A stretch of DNA of 64,000 nt from Streptomyces sp. NBC_01463 (lineage in GTDB: Bacteria > Actinomycetota > Actinomycetes > Streptomycetales > Streptomycetaceae), in the NCBI GenBank assembly GCA_036227345.1, contig CP109468.1, forward strand, positions 7,192,001 to 7,256,000, read 5' to 3'. The notes beneath the pieces were generated by a model, which was given only the letters and a program-made list of their open reading frames with translations, was not told where the DNA came from and searched no databases. Below, in pieces: positions 36,041 to 45,105 of this stretch (positions within the stretch are counted from its first letter, which is position 1; every line of letters begins with the position of its first letter). The position numbers and the translations under genes were made by a program.

Positions 36041-37693
36041 GAAGTGTGTGCCGGATCTGTACGCGCGCCAGCCGCCGTGCTCCGTGATGTCCTTCGATCC
36101 CGCCACCGCGTACGGCTCGCAGAGGAAGCCGGGTGCCGTGGTGCCGTCCGACAGGTCGACTCTGCCCAGCGTCATGGGGTGGGGGAGGGCTGCCGTGAGG
36201 GTGCCGAGGCCCTCGGGCGGCAGTTCCCAGATCTCTGTCTCGATGGCGGCGCCTCCCTCGTCCGTGCGGACCAGGCCCGGTTTCGGTGGTGTGGTCGCCA
36301 GCGCGTGCAGGCGGTAGACGGGGGCCGTGGTCGTCGTGCGGAGCAGACGGGCGCCCAGTGACAGGAGCTGGGGGTTGAGCGGCTCGCCGGTCAGGTGGGC
36401 GCCGACCACCGCGAGGCGGACGGGCGGGGTCAGCAGGGCGGCGATCCGGGGCAGGCGTTCGTCCGTGTGCGCCCGGCCGATCAGCATCACGCCGAACGGC
36501 AGGCCCGCCACCTCGCCCGCGGGCGCTGCCACCGCGCACAGGTCGAACAGGTTGGTGGAGTTGGTGAACCGGCCCAGGCGGGCGTTCGCGCCCAGCGGGT
36601 CGGCCTCCACGTCCGCGAGCGCGGGGTGGCCGGGGGCGGTGGGGAGCAGCAGCGCGTCCGCGTCGCCCAGCGCGTCCTCGGCCGCGCTCCGGAGCTCCGC
36701 CAGCCGGTCCCGGTCCGCGAACAGCCGGTGGGCCGGGATGTCCCGGGCCGCCGTGATGATGCCCGCCACCGTGGGGTCCAGGCCGGACGGGCCGCTGTCG
36801 ACGAACGCGCCCACCGCCGTGTAGCGCTCCGCCACGAACGCCCCCGCGTACAGCATCGCCGCCGCCTCGCTGAAGGGGGACAGATCGAGGGGAACCAGGA
36901 CGGCGCCTGCTGCGCGGAGGCGGTCGGCCGTGGCCTCGTAGGCCTCCGCCCAGCCCGGGTCCAGTTCGCCCAGCTGGTCCGTCGGCGGTACCGCGATCCG
37001 CCACGGCCCCGGGGTCCGGGCGGGGACGGGGCGGGCGGTGGGGGTGGTCATCAGGGCGAGTGCCGACTCCGCCTCGGGGAGCGTACGGGCGAAGACGGTG
37101 ACGCAGTCCAGGCTCGCGCAGGCCGGGACCACGCCCTCCGTCGGGACGAGGCCGCGGGTCGGCTTCAGGCCCACGATGCCGTTGAAAGCGGCCGGGACCC
37201 GGCCGGAGCCCGCCGTGTCCGTACCGAGGGCGAGATCCGCGATGCCGAGCGCCACGGCCACCGCCGAACCCGAGCTGGAACCGCCGCTGATCCGGTCGGG
37301 GGCGTGGGCGTTGCGGACCGCGCCGTACGGGGACCGGGTGCCGACGAGGCCGGTGGCGAACTGGTCCAGGTTGGTCGTGCCGATCACCAGGGCGCCCGCG
37401 GCCCGCAGGCGGGCCACGGCGGGGGCGTCCGCCGCCGGTTCGTACGCGTAGGACGGGCAGCCCGCCGTGGTGGGCAGGCCGGCCACGTCGATGTTGCCCT
37501 TGACGGCCAGCAGCCGGCCCGCCAGGGGGAGGAACTCACCTGCCGCGAGGCGGGTTCCGAGCGCGTGGGCCTCCTCCTCCAGGTCGGACTGCGGGCGCAG
37601 GCCGATCCAGATCTCCGGGCGGTCCACCGCCTCGATGCGGGCGTACGCGGCGCAGATCCGGGCGAGGACGGGTGCGAGCGAGGTGCTGGGCAT
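36002..37693 (-). CDS. atzF: Allophanate hydrolase
   Basis: Amidase-signature enzyme that hydrolyses allophanate to two ammonia and two CO2, the last step of urea/guanidine carboxylase pathways. The 563-residue protein has the Ser-cisSer-Lys machinery: K65 in AVKGNIDVAG, the GGSSSGSA loop at 137-144, and nucleophile S163 in DTAGSGRVPA. After about residue 440 comes the extra C-terminal domain of full-length allophanate hydrolases (ETEIWELPPEGLG ... LCEPYAVAGSKDITEHGGW). Its start overlaps the stop of the upstream carboxylase by four bases (ATGA). The last 12 residues come from repeat DNA. Confidence 0.93.
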   Translation of the reverse strand: MPSTSLAPVLARICAAYARIEAVDRPEIWIGLRPQSDLEEEAHALGTRLAAGEFLPLAGRLLAVKGNIDVAGLPTTAGCPSYAYEPAADAPAVARLRAAGALVIGTTNLDQFATGLVGTRSPYGAVRNAHAPDRISGGSSSGSAVAVALGIADLALGTDTAGSGRVPAAFNGIVGLKPTRGLVPTEGVVPACASLDCVTVFARTLPEAESALALMTTPTARPVPARTPGPWRIAVPPTDQLGELDPGWAEAYEATADRLRAAGAVLVPLDLSPFSEAAAMLYAGAFVAERYTAVGAFVDSGPSGLDPTVAGIITAARDIPAHRLFADRDRLAELRSAAEDALGDADALLLPTAPGHPALADVEADPLGANARLGRFTNSTNLFDLCAVAAPAGEVAGLPFGVMLIGRAHTDERLPRIAALLTPPVRLAVVGAHLTGEPLNPQLLSLGARLLRTTTTAPVYRLHALATTPPKPGLVRTDEGGAAIETEIWELPPEGLGTLTAALPHPMTLGRVDLSDGTTAPGFLCEPYAVAGSKDITEHGGWRAYRSGTHFSPSGAPVSPSGD

Positions 37694-40600
37694 CAGGGGG
37701 CTCCTGGGTTCGTGCGGGCGAGGGGGGCCAGGGTGACCAGGGCCGTGCCGGCCTCCACCTGGGCGCCCGGGCGGGTGAGGATCCTTTCCACCACGCCGTC
37801 AGCCGGGGCGTGGACCCGGGACTCCATCTTCATCGCCTCCAGCGCCAGCAGCGGCTGACCCGCCGTCACCGTGTCGCCCTCGGCCACGTTGAGCTGCCAG
37901 ACCGAGGCCGCGAACTCGGCCTCCACCAGCCGTCCGCCCGGCGGCACCGTCACCTCGGCGGCCGGGGGCGCCGGGGCGTCGGCGGCCTCCGCCCGGGCGA
38001 ACTCGCCCGCCGCCTCCCAGGCGTCCCGCTCGGCGGCGAAGGCCGTGCCCTGGCGGCTGCGGAACGCGGCGATCGAGTCCGCGTTCCCGGCCAGGAACTC
38101 CTCGTACCGGGCCAGTGAGAACTCGCCCTCCTCGATCTTCGGGACGAACCGGCCGGAGATGATGTCGGCGCGCAGCTCCAGGAGTTCGTCGGCCTCCACC
38201 GGATACCACTTGATGCGGTCGAAGAAGCGGAGCAGCCACGGGGAGCCCGGTTCGAAGGCGCCGCGCTGCTGCCAGCCGGACCAGACCTGGGTGGTGCGGC
38301 CGACGAACTGGTAGCCGCCCGGCCCCTCCATGCCGTAGACGCACAGGTAGGCGCCGCCGATGCCGACGGAGTTCTCCGCGGTCCAGGTACGGGCCGGGTT
38401 GTACTTGGTGGTGACCAGCCGGTGGCGCGGGTCCAGCGGAGTGGCCACCGGGGCACCGAGGTACACGTCGCCGAGGCCCATCACCAGGTACTCGGCGTCG
38501 AAGACCGTGCGGTACACGTCGTCGACCGAGTCCAGGCCGTTGACCCGGCGGATGAACTCGATGTTCCACGGGCACCAGGGCGCGTCGTCCCGGACCCCCG
38601 CCATGTAGCGGGCGATGGCCTCGCGGGTCGCCGGATCGTCCCAGGACAGCGGCAGGTGCACGGTGCGGGACGGGACGGTCAGGGCGTCGGTGGGCGGGAG
38701 CGCCGCCTCGGTGCGGTGGAGCAGGTCCAGGAGCGCGGTCTGCGGGAGCACCGCGGGGTCCGTCTGGATCTGGAGCGAACGGATGCCCGGCGTCAGGCCG
38801 GTGATGCCCGGGACGGCCGCGGCCGTCAGGGCTTCCATCAGGGCGTGGACCCGCATCCGCAGCGCCAGGTCCAGCTGCATCGGCCCGTACTCGACCAGCA
38901 CGTTGTCGTCGCCGCTGCGGCGGTAGGTGACGGCGTCGTCGCGGTACAGGACGCCGCCGTCGGTGATCTCGGGGCGGGACTCTCCCGTCACCGTCACGGG
39001 CAGGAAGCGGACGGTGTCGCCGGGGCGCAGCTGGCCCAGCTTCCAGCGTTCGGCGGTCACCACCGTCGCCGGGCAGACGAAGCCGCCCAGCGACGGGCCG
39101 TCGGGACCGAGCAGCACGGGCATGTCGCCGGTGTAGTCGACCGCGCCCACGGAGTACGGCGTGTCGTGGATGTTCGACGGGTGCAGCCCGGCCTCGCCAC
39201 CGTCCGCCCGGGCCCAGCGCGGCTTCGGGCCGATCAGGCGGACCCCGGTGCGGGCCGAGTTGAAGTGGACCTTCCAGTCGGCCGCGTAGAAGTCGTGGAT
39301 GTCCTCCTCGGTGAAGAACTCCGGCGCCGCGTGCGGGCCCTCGGCGGCGGCGATCTGCCAGGTGCCCGTGAGGCTCGGCCGTCCGGCCACGGGGACCGGG
39401 AGGGCCTCCGGTGCGGTGGCGCCCCCGTGCAGCACGTCGCCGGTGCGCAGGGCCCGGCCGCCGTGCCCGCCGAAACCGCCGAGCGTGAACGTGGCCGCGC
39501 TGCCCAGGAACTCCGGGACGTCCAGACCGCCGCCGGCGAACAGGACGTACGTACGCAGTCCGTGCCCGTCCGGTGCGCCGACCGCGAGTGCGGCACCCGC
39601 CGGGACGGTCAGCGGCTCCCACTGGGGGACCGGTGCGCCGTCGAGGGTCACCGGGGCCGGGGCGCCGGTGACGCACACGGTCGTGGCGTGCGTGAAACGG
39701 AGGGTGGGGCCCTGGAGGGTGCATTCGAGTCCGGGGGCGCCGGGGGTGTTGCCGAGGGCGGTGTTGCCGAGCCGGAACGACAGGTCGTCCATCGGGCCCG
39801 ACGGGGGGACGCCGACCTGCCAGTAGCCGGTGCGTCCCGGCCAGTCCTGGACGGTGGTGAGGGTGCCGCCGGAGACCACCTCGACACGGGGCGTCGGGTC
39901 GTCGATGGTGGCGAGCGTGGCCGTGGAGTGTGTCGCGGTACGGACCCGGTCGTCGGCCAGTGCGGCCCGGACCAGGCCGAGGTTGGTCTCGATGCCGTCG
40001 ACGCGGGTCGCGGCGAGCGCCGCGTCCAGCCGGGCCAGGGCCTCCGCGCGGTCGGTGCCGTGGGCGACGACCTTGGCCAGCATCGGGTCGTACGCCGTCG
40101 TCACCTCCGTGCCCGTCTCGATCCAGCTGTCCACCCGCAGGCCCTCGCCCCGGGGGAAGTCGACCCGGGTCAGCAGACCGGCGCCGGGGCGGTGGTCGCG
40201 GCTCGGGTCCTCGGCGTAGACCCGCGCCTCGACGGCGTGGCCGCGGGGTGCGTCGGGCTGCCGCACGACGGCGGTCTCGCCCTGGGCCAGGCGCAGCATC
40301 CACTCGACGAGGTCGACGCCGTGGATCTCCTCGGTGACCGGGTGCTCCACCTGGAGCCGGGTGTTGACCTCCAGGAAGTACGCCTCGGCGCGCGCCGCGT
40401 CGTAGACGAACTCCACCGTCCCGGCCGAGCGGTAGCCGACCGAGGCGCACAGCTCCCGCGCGGAGTCGGTCAGCCGGCTCCGGATGCGGGCGGGGAGGCC
40501 GGGCGCGGGCGCCTCCTCCAGGACCTTCTGGTTGCGGCGCTGCAGCGAGCAGTCGCGGTCGCCGAACGTCACCACCCGGCCGTTCCCGTCCCCGAACACC

Positions 40601-41271
40601 TGCACCTCGACATGGCGGGCGTTCTCCACCAGGCGTTCCAGGAAGACGCCGGCCGAGGAGAACGACGCGGCGGCGACCCGCTGCACCCGCTCCCAGGCGC
40701 CGGCGAGCTCCTGGGCCGACCGGCAGGCCGACATGCCGATCCCGCCGCCCCCGCCGGTGGCCTTCAGCATCACCGGGTAACCGATGCGCTCCGCGGCCGC
40801 CAGCGCGGCCGGCAGATCCGGCAGCAGCCCGGTGCCGGGGGCGAGCGGGACGCCCGCCGCCTCGGCCGCGGCACGTGCCGTGTGCTTGGCGCCGAACAGC
40901 TCCAGCTGGGCGGCGGTCGGGCCGACGAAGACGATCCCGGCCTCCTCGCAGCGCCGCGCGAACTCCGCGTCCTCGGAGAGGAATCCGTACCCCGGGTGGA
41001 TGGCCCCGGCCCCGGTGTCCTTCGCCGCCCTCAGCACCAGATCGGCGTCGAGATAGGACTCCTTGGCGGGCGCCGGGCCCAGCCGGACGGCCTCGTCGGC
41101 GAGCCGGACGTGCGGGGCCGAGCGGTCCGGGTCGGAGAAGACGGCGACCGTGCGCAGACCGAGGCGGCGGGCCGTACGGATGATGCGGACGGCGATCTCG
41201 CCCCGGTTGGCGATCAGCAGCGTGCCGAAGGCCGCAGGTGTGTCGAGGGCCGTCGGAGGATCGAACGTCAT
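37693..41271 (-). CDS. Biotin-dependent urea or guanidine carboxylase
   Basis: Single-chain carboxylase of 1192 residues. Order: biotin carboxylase (about 15-460, starting LLIANRGEIAVRIIRTARRLG), a KipA/AHS2-like carboxyltransferase half (VSGGTLTTVQDWPGRTGYWQVG), a KipI/AHS1-like half (QLDLALRMRVHALMEALT), and a C-terminal biotinyl domain with K1148 in EAMKM. Enzymes of this architecture next to DUF1989 genes have been shown in other bacteria to be guanidine rather than urea carboxylases. Start ATG at 41271 overlaps the upstream DUF1989 stop (ATGA). Product feeds allophanate hydrolase. Confidence 0.92.
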   Translation of the reverse strand: MTFDPPTALDTPAAFGTLLIANRGEIAVRIIRTARRLGLRTVAVFSDPDRSAPHVRLADEAVRLGPAPAKESYLDADLVLRAAKDTGAGAIHPGYGFLSEDAEFARRCEEAGIVFVGPTAAQLELFGAKHTARAAAEAAGVPLAPGTGLLPDLPAALAAAERIGYPVMLKATGGGGGIGMSACRSAQELAGAWERVQRVAAASFSSAGVFLERLVENARHVEVQVFGDGNGRVVTFGDRDCSLQRRNQKVLEEAPAPGLPARIRSRLTDSARELCASVGYRSAGTVEFVYDAARAEAYFLEVNTRLQVEHPVTEEIHGVDLVEWMLRLAQGETAVVRQPDAPRGHAVEARVYAEDPSRDHRPGAGLLTRVDFPRGEGLRVDSWIETGTEVTTAYDPMLAKVVAHGTDRAEALARLDAALAATRVDGIETNLGLVRAALADDRVRTATHSTATLATIDDPTPRVEVVSGGTLTTVQDWPGRTGYWQVGVPPSGPMDDLSFRLGNTALGNTPGAPGLECTLQGPTLRFTHATTVCVTGAPAPVTLDGAPVPQWEPLTVPAGAALAVGAPDGHGLRTYVLFAGGGLDVPEFLGSAATFTLGGFGGHGGRALRTGDVLHGGATAPEALPVPVAGRPSLTGTWQIAAAEGPHAAPEFFTEEDIHDFYAADWKVHFNSARTGVRLIGPKPRWARADGGEAGLHPSNIHDTPYSVGAVDYTGDMPVLLGPDGPSLGGFVCPATVVTAERWKLGQLRPGDTVRFLPVTVTGESRPEITDGGVLYRDDAVTYRRSGDDNVLVEYGPMQLDLALRMRVHALMEALTAAAVPGITGLTPGIRSLQIQTDPAVLPQTALLDLLHRTEAALPPTDALTVPSRTVHLPLSWDDPATREAIARYMAGVRDDAPWCPWNIEFIRRVNGLDSVDDVYRTVFDAEYLVMGLGDVYLGAPVATPLDPRHRLVTTKYNPARTWTAENSVGIGGAYLCVYGMEGPGGYQFVGRTTQVWSGWQQRGAFEPGSPWLLRFFDRIKWYPVEADELLELRADIISGRFVPKIEEGEFSLARYEEFLAGNADSIAAFRSRQGTAFAAERDAWEAAGEFARAEAADAPAPPAAEVTVPPGGRLVEAEFAASVWQLNVAEGDTVTAGQPLLALEAMKMESRVHAPADGVVERILTRPGAQVEAGTALVTLAPLARTNPGAP

Positions 41272-41870
41272 CGGCTTGTCCCGGTGAGAGTGGCTTCTAC
41301 CGCCGTCGGCTCGAAACCGTTGCAGGGGTTGTTGATCTGGGGGCAGTTGGAGATCAGCACGAGCACGTCCGTCTCGGCCCGCAGCGTGAGGGAGAGGCCG
41401 GGCGCCGAGAGTCCGTCGACGATGCCGAGCGTGCCGTCCGGTTCCACCGGCACGTTCATGTACCAATTGACGTTGGACACCAGATCGCGCTTGCCGAGCC
41501 CGTGCCGGGCGCCCTCCGCCAGGAAGTTGTCCACGCAGGCGTGCTGCGACCAGGTGTGGTGGCCGTAGCGCAGGGTGTTGGACTCCTTCGAGCACGCGCC
41601 GCCGACCGTGTCGTGCCGGCCGCAGCCGTCCGCCGTGACCGTCATCAGGGGGCTGTACTCGTTCGACATCAGCACGCTGCCGGTGGTGAGGAAGATGCCC
41701 CCGCCGGCCTGGATCGTGTCGGGCGCGCTGTAGCGGACGGCCGTGTCGTGGGCGTCGTACACCAGGAAGTCCACCGCCTGGTTGCCGTGCAGATCGGTGA
41801 GCGTGAGGTGCTCACCCGCGCGGACCTTCGCGGACCAGGCCGCGCGGGCGGGGATGGTGGTGGTCGTCAT
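41268..41870 (-). CDS. DUF1989 protein, urea-carboxylase-associated protein 2 / carboxyguanidine deiminase subunit
   Basis: 200-residue DUF1989 protein. Family features include VRAGEHLTLTDLHGNQAVDFLVYDA, a C/H-containing stretch HDTVGGACSKESNTLRYG and the C-terminal LISNCPQINNPCNGF. Paired DUF1989 proteins in carboxylase operons have been shown to form carboxyguanidine deiminase, converting carboxyguanidine to allophanate. Start ATG at 41870 overlaps the upstream gene's stop, and its own stop overlaps the carboxylase start, so synthesis of all members is coupled. Assignment to deiminase rather than an accessory role is from known family work. Confidence 0.88.
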   Translation of the reverse strand: MTTTTIPARAAWSAKVRAGEHLTLTDLHGNQAVDFLVYDAHDTAVRYSAPDTIQAGGGIFLTTGSVLMSNEYSPLMTVTADGCGRHDTVGGACSKESNTLRYGHHTWSQHACVDNFLAEGARHGLGKRDLVSNVNWYMNVPVEPDGTLGIVDGLSAPGLSLTLRAETDVLVLISNCPQINNPCNGFEPTAVEATLTGTSR

Positions 41871-42685
41871 GCGAGCCCCCGGGCGGTGAGGAAGTCGAGT
41901 GTGTTGAGGAAGGCGCGGCGGCTCTCCGGTGCCGCGTCCCAGAGGGCGTCGCCCGGGGCCGTCGGCCGGGCGCGCCAGGCCAGGACCTCCAGCGGGGTGC
42001 TGGTGTAGGCGGGGCGCGGGTCCAGCGGATGCGGGACGTTCGCGATCAGCACGGTCAGGTCCTGCTCGGCGCGCAGGGTCACCGAGCCGCCCGCCCCGGC
42101 CGAGCCGGTGAACTCCGTGGTGCCGTCCCCGCCGATCCGTACGCCCTGGAAGAAGGAGAGCGAGGGTGGCAGATCGCGCGGCTCCAGGCCGTTCTTCAGG
42201 GCGGCCAGCTTCAGCAGTTCGCGGCCGGCGGGGGAGGCCGACTGCGGGGTGCCGTCGCCGTAGCGGCGGGTGTTCCGGCCCAGGGTGGAGGTGCCGCACA
42301 GGGCGTCGTGCCGGCCCGAGGAGTCCGCGGTCACCGAGGCGAGCACCCGCCCCTGGTCGGACAGGAGCAGCCGGCCGGCACCCAGGTAGGCGTTCCACTG
42401 CACCTTCACCGTGTCCGCGGTGTTGAGCCGCTCCCACGGCCGGCCGTCCGCGTACAGCAGCAGATGGGCGCAGGCGTCCCCCGCGAGGTCGGTGAGCCGC
42501 AGCTCGGTGCCGCGGGCCAGGACGCGGTGCGTGTAGTTGCCGCCCCCGACCGTCTCGGCCCAGACCGGGGTGCCCGGGGTGGCGTCCGGCCAGTCGCTCG
42601 CGGGCACCACCGGCATGGCACCGGTACGGGTGCCGTCCTGGGCACGGGCGTGGTCCCGGGCCCCGTGTGTCGTCGCTGTCGCCAT
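41867..42685 (-). CDS. DUF1989 protein, urea-carboxylase-associated protein 1 / carboxyguanidine deiminase subunit
   Basis: 272-residue paralogue of the downstream DUF1989 protein (shared blocks RGTELRLTDLAGDACAHLLLYA, RHDALCGTSTLGRNTRRYG and LIANVPHPLDPR). It is the first gene of the four-gene operon cgd-like 1, cgd-like 2, carboxylase, allophanate hydrolase, with four-base overlaps throughout. ATG at 42685 lies 36 bp downstream of a perfect 20-bp palindrome that is the likely TetR operator. The predicted heteromer deiminates carboxyguanidine. Confidence 0.88.
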   Translation of the reverse strand: MATATTHGARDHARAQDGTRTGAMPVVPASDWPDATPGTPVWAETVGGGNYTHRVLARGTELRLTDLAGDACAHLLLYADGRPWERLNTADTVKVQWNAYLGAGRLLLSDQGRVLASVTADSSGRHDALCGTSTLGRNTRRYGDGTPQSASPAGRELLKLAALKNGLEPRDLPPSLSFFQGVRIGGDGTTEFTGSAGAGGSVTLRAEQDLTVLIANVPHPLDPRPAYTSTPLEVLAWRARPTAPGDALWDAAPESRRAFLNTLDFLTARGLA

Positions 42686-42721
42686 GGCTGAACCTCCGGC
42701 TCGACGTGTTGCCGATGCTTG

Positions 42722-42741
42722 TTTCTGTCGCGCGACAGAAA
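42722..42741. promoter_or_regulatory. Perfect palindromic operator, site 1 (catabolic operon/tetR)
   Basis: TTTCTGTCGCGCGACAGAAA is an exact 20-bp palindrome in the divergent region between the DUF1989 operon and the TetR gene. With the adjoining ATTAGGG it matches 22 of 23 bases of a site upstream of the APC permease (46664-46686). On the minus strand, TAATTT inside the shared flank could be the -10 element, so a bound repressor would cover the promoter. Confidence 0.8.
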
Positions 42742-42841
42742 TTAGGGGGCCGGGGAGTCGTGGCCATTGCCCGTTCGTTGCGCGGGAGTTACCGAGTGCT
42801 CACCAAGATCGTGGCGCCCGGGGATGTGGGACGATCGGCCC

Positions 42842-43498
42842 ATGTCCAGTACCTCGGGAACCGGCGGCGGCCGCCGGGTCGGCCGGCCGCGCGCCACCCA
42901 GCGACCGGACACCGGACTGTCCGCACGGGAGGAACTCCTGTCCGCCGCGGCCGAGTTGTTCACCACTCGTGGATACGCGGCCACCACCACCCGGGCCGTC
43001 GCCGAACGGGCGGGTATGCGCCAGGCCACGATGTACCACTACGTGGCGGGCAAGGAGGATCTGCTCGCGGCGCTGCTGGAGTCAACCGTCACCCCGTCGC
43101 TCGCGCTCGCCGGGAAGCTGCTCGCGGACGCGTCGCGGCCGGCCGAGGACCGGCTGTGGGAGCTGTGCCGCGCGGATGTGGCGCTGCTGTGCGGCGGCCC
43201 GTACAACCTGGGCGCGCTGTACGTCCTGCCGGAGGTGCGGGCCGAGCGGTTCGCGGACTTCCACCGGGTGCGGGCGGCGCTGCGGGCCGCGTACGGGGAA
43301 CTGCTGGCCGCCACCGGGGCGGGCGCGGCGCTCGGCGCGGACGAGGCGCGGCTCCGCGCCGATCTGGTCTTCGGGCTCATCGAGGGCGTGATCCTCGTGC
43401 ATCTGTCGGAGCCCGGGCGGGCGACGGAGACGTTCGCGGCGGCCACGGCGGACGCGGCGCTTCGGATCGTGGGCGTGGGGGCGGATTCCGCCGGGTGA
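42842..43498 (+). CDS. TetR-family transcriptional regulator of the urea/guanidine operon
   Basis: 218-residue regulator. The HTH lies at about residues 30-75 (LLSAAAELFTTRGYAATTTRAVAERAGMRQATMYHYVAGKEDLLAALL), the rest is an effector-binding helical domain. ATG at 42842; the arginine/glycine-rich first 20 residues (GGGRRVGRPRATQ) are common in this family. It is divergent from the DUF1989/carboxylase operon with one palindromic operator in between. Control of both that operon and the distant permease is inferred from the repeated operator. Confidence 0.9.
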   Translation: MSSTSGTGGGRRVGRPRATQRPDTGLSAREELLSAAAELFTTRGYAATTTRAVAERAGMRQATMYHYVAGKEDLLAALLESTVTPSLALAGKLLADASRPAEDRLWELCRADVALLCGGPYNLGALYVLPEVRAERFADFHRVRAALRAAYGELLAATGAGAALGADEARLRADLVFGLIEGVILVHLSEPGRATETFAAATADAALRIVGVGADSAG

Positions 43499-43507
43499 TC
43501 GTGGTGC

Positions 43508-43536
43508 GGCCGGGACCGCTGTCCGCGGACCCGGCC
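43508..43536. terminator. Bidirectional hairpin between tetR and the SPW gene
   Basis: Arms GGCCGGG and CCCGGCC around a 15-nt loop that itself contains TCCGCGGA. It lies just after the tetR stop, facing the convergent SPW-repeat gene. Confidence 0.5.
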
Positions 43537-43574
43537 GGTGACGATGGTCCCTTCCGTGGTGGGGGTGACACGCC

Positions 43575-44015
43575 CTAAGTGCGGTTGCCGCTCCTCATCG
43601 AGGCGCCCGCGCAGACCAGCCCCAGCAGGACGGTCAGACCGCCGATGATGACGTTGTTGAGCACGACGCCCATGTCCGGGCTGCTGCCCACCACCCAGGG
43701 CGAGATGATCATCCAGGCGCCCATCGCGCAGATGGCCCAGCTCAGGCCGTACATGCGCTGCGGCATCACGGTGAATCCCAGCCCCAGCACGGCGATCGCG
43801 ATACCCATGATCAGGTTGTGCGTCACGAGGGACGACTGGGACGTCGTGAAGTGCAGCACCCAGGGCGATACGGCGCAGTACAGACCGACCAGGAACACCG
43901 GCCCGTCGACGAGCGCCACGTCGCGGCCGCCCATCATCCGGTCGTACCGGTCGCGCATTTCGGAGACGTCGGGGTGTCCGGTCATGTCGTGACCGGTGTG
44001 CGAGACGTTTGACAT
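43575..44015 (-). CDS. SPW-repeat integral membrane protein
   Basis: 146-residue membrane protein from ATG at 44015. After a hydrophilic N-terminus (SNVSHTGHDMTGHPDVSEMRDRYDRMMGGRD) come four hydrophobic helices in two repeats, each containing the SPW signature: YCAVSPWVLHF and WMIISPWVVGSSP. The family is widespread but has no established function. Upstream in-frame starts lack a ribosome site. It is transcribed in the same direction as the ADP-ribosylglycohydrolase 96 bp upstream. Confidence 0.85.
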   Translation of the reverse strand: MSNVSHTGHDMTGHPDVSEMRDRYDRMMGGRDVALVDGPVFLVGLYCAVSPWVLHFTTSQSSLVTHNLIMGIAIAVLGLGFTVMPQRMYGLSWAICAMGAWMIISPWVVGSSPDMGVVLNNVIIGGLTVLLGLVCAGASMRSGNRT

Positions 44016-44111
44016 GGTTCGTCTCCCTTGCTTTCGCAGGCCTGGCCGCCGCTGTGTGCGGCAAGCGACCCGCTCTGCCATTGTGCTCTTATATGCCCCT
44101 TATGTGTAGGT

Positions 44112-45101
44112 TCAAGGCAGCTGAATCTCCGCAGGATGCGCATCGGTGCTCCGGTCGTCCAGCCGCCGGGCCAGCGCGATCAGGTCCGGGGTGCGCAGCA
44201 CCCGGTCGCCGTACCCCGGCAGCGGGACGTGCAGCGGCCCGGTCCAGTGCGACGGGATCGCCCCGAGCCCGTACACCGCACCCGTCAGCGCCCCCGTCAC
44301 CGCGGCCACGGTGTCGGTGTCCCCGCCCACGTCGATCGCCGCGGCCAGCGCGTCCTCGTACGCACGCGTCGTGCGCAGCGCCCACAGCGCCGTACCGAGG
44401 CAGGGCCACACCGCGCCGTTGAACTCGGTCGCCAGGTCCGGATGCCAGTCGGGTGCGAGGACGGCGGCCCAGCGCTCCCGGTGGGCCGCGTGCACGGCGG
44501 CCAGTGCGTCGGGGACGGCGTCGAGCGGATCGGCCCCGTTCAGCGCCACCCGGATCAGTTCGTGCAGGACGGCGGTGCCCTCCCAGGCGGCGCGGTCGCC
44601 GTGCGTCAGGGCGGCGATCCGGCGGGCCGCTTCCATGGTCGCGGCCCGGGCCTCCGCCTCCGGCCGCTCCGGCCCGGCGAAGTACACGGCCGAGGTGGCG
44701 GCGCGCATCAGCGAACCGTTGCCCGCCGCCCGGCCGTTGATCCGGAAGTGCAGCGCCGCGGCGAGGTCCCACGGATCACCACTGGTCAGGACGGCCTCCG
44801 TCTGGAGGCCGATGTCCTTGGGATCGCCGGCCGCCCACCGCCGGAACCGGCCGAACAGGTCGGGCAGGTCGAGACCGCCGCACTCCAGCAGCGAATCCGC
44901 GACGAGCACGGCCATCTGCGTGTCGTCCGTCGCCTCGCCCGGGTCCCAGCCACCGCCGCCGCACATCGTGCCGGAGCCGTCCGGGAAGCGGGCGGTGTGG
45001 ACGCCGGCCGGACCGAACTCGAACGGCGCGCCCAGCGCGTCGCCGACGGCCGATCCGACCACCGCGCCGGCCGCCCGGTCCTGTCTTCTCGGGGAGTCCA
45101 T
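44112..45101 (-). CDS. ADP-ribosylglycohydrolase (DraG/ARH family)
   Basis: Predicted Mg-dependent hydrolase that removes ADP-ribose from proteins or small molecules, 329 residues. Family motifs are GSAVGDALGAPFEFG at the N-terminus, the metal-binding ATDDTQMAVLVADSL and GGDTDTVAAVTGALTGAVYG near the C-terminus. The start is 4 bp after the permease stop, so it is translated with the permease. DraG-type enzymes in other bacteria control nitrogen enzymes, which fits the nitrogen-related surroundings, but the target here is unknown. Confidence 0.92.
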   Translation of the reverse strand: MDSPRRQDRAAGAVVGSAVGDALGAPFEFGPAGVHTARFPDGSGTMCGGGGWDPGEATDDTQMAVLVADSLLECGGLDLPDLFGRFRRWAAGDPKDIGLQTEAVLTSGDPWDLAAALHFRINGRAAGNGSLMRAATSAVYFAGPERPEAEARAATMEAARRIAALTHGDRAAWEGTAVLHELIRVALNGADPLDAVPDALAAVHAAHRERWAAVLAPDWHPDLATEFNGAVWPCLGTALWALRTTRAYEDALAAAIDVGGDTDTVAAVTGALTGAVYGLGAIPSHWTGPLHVPLPGYGDRVLRTPDLIALARRLDDRSTDAHPAEIQLP

Positions 45102-45105
45102 CCGG

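Noticed and set aside
38422..41568. 1048-codon open frame antisense to the carboxylase gene
   Set aside because: Shadow of the biotin carboxylase; no family features.
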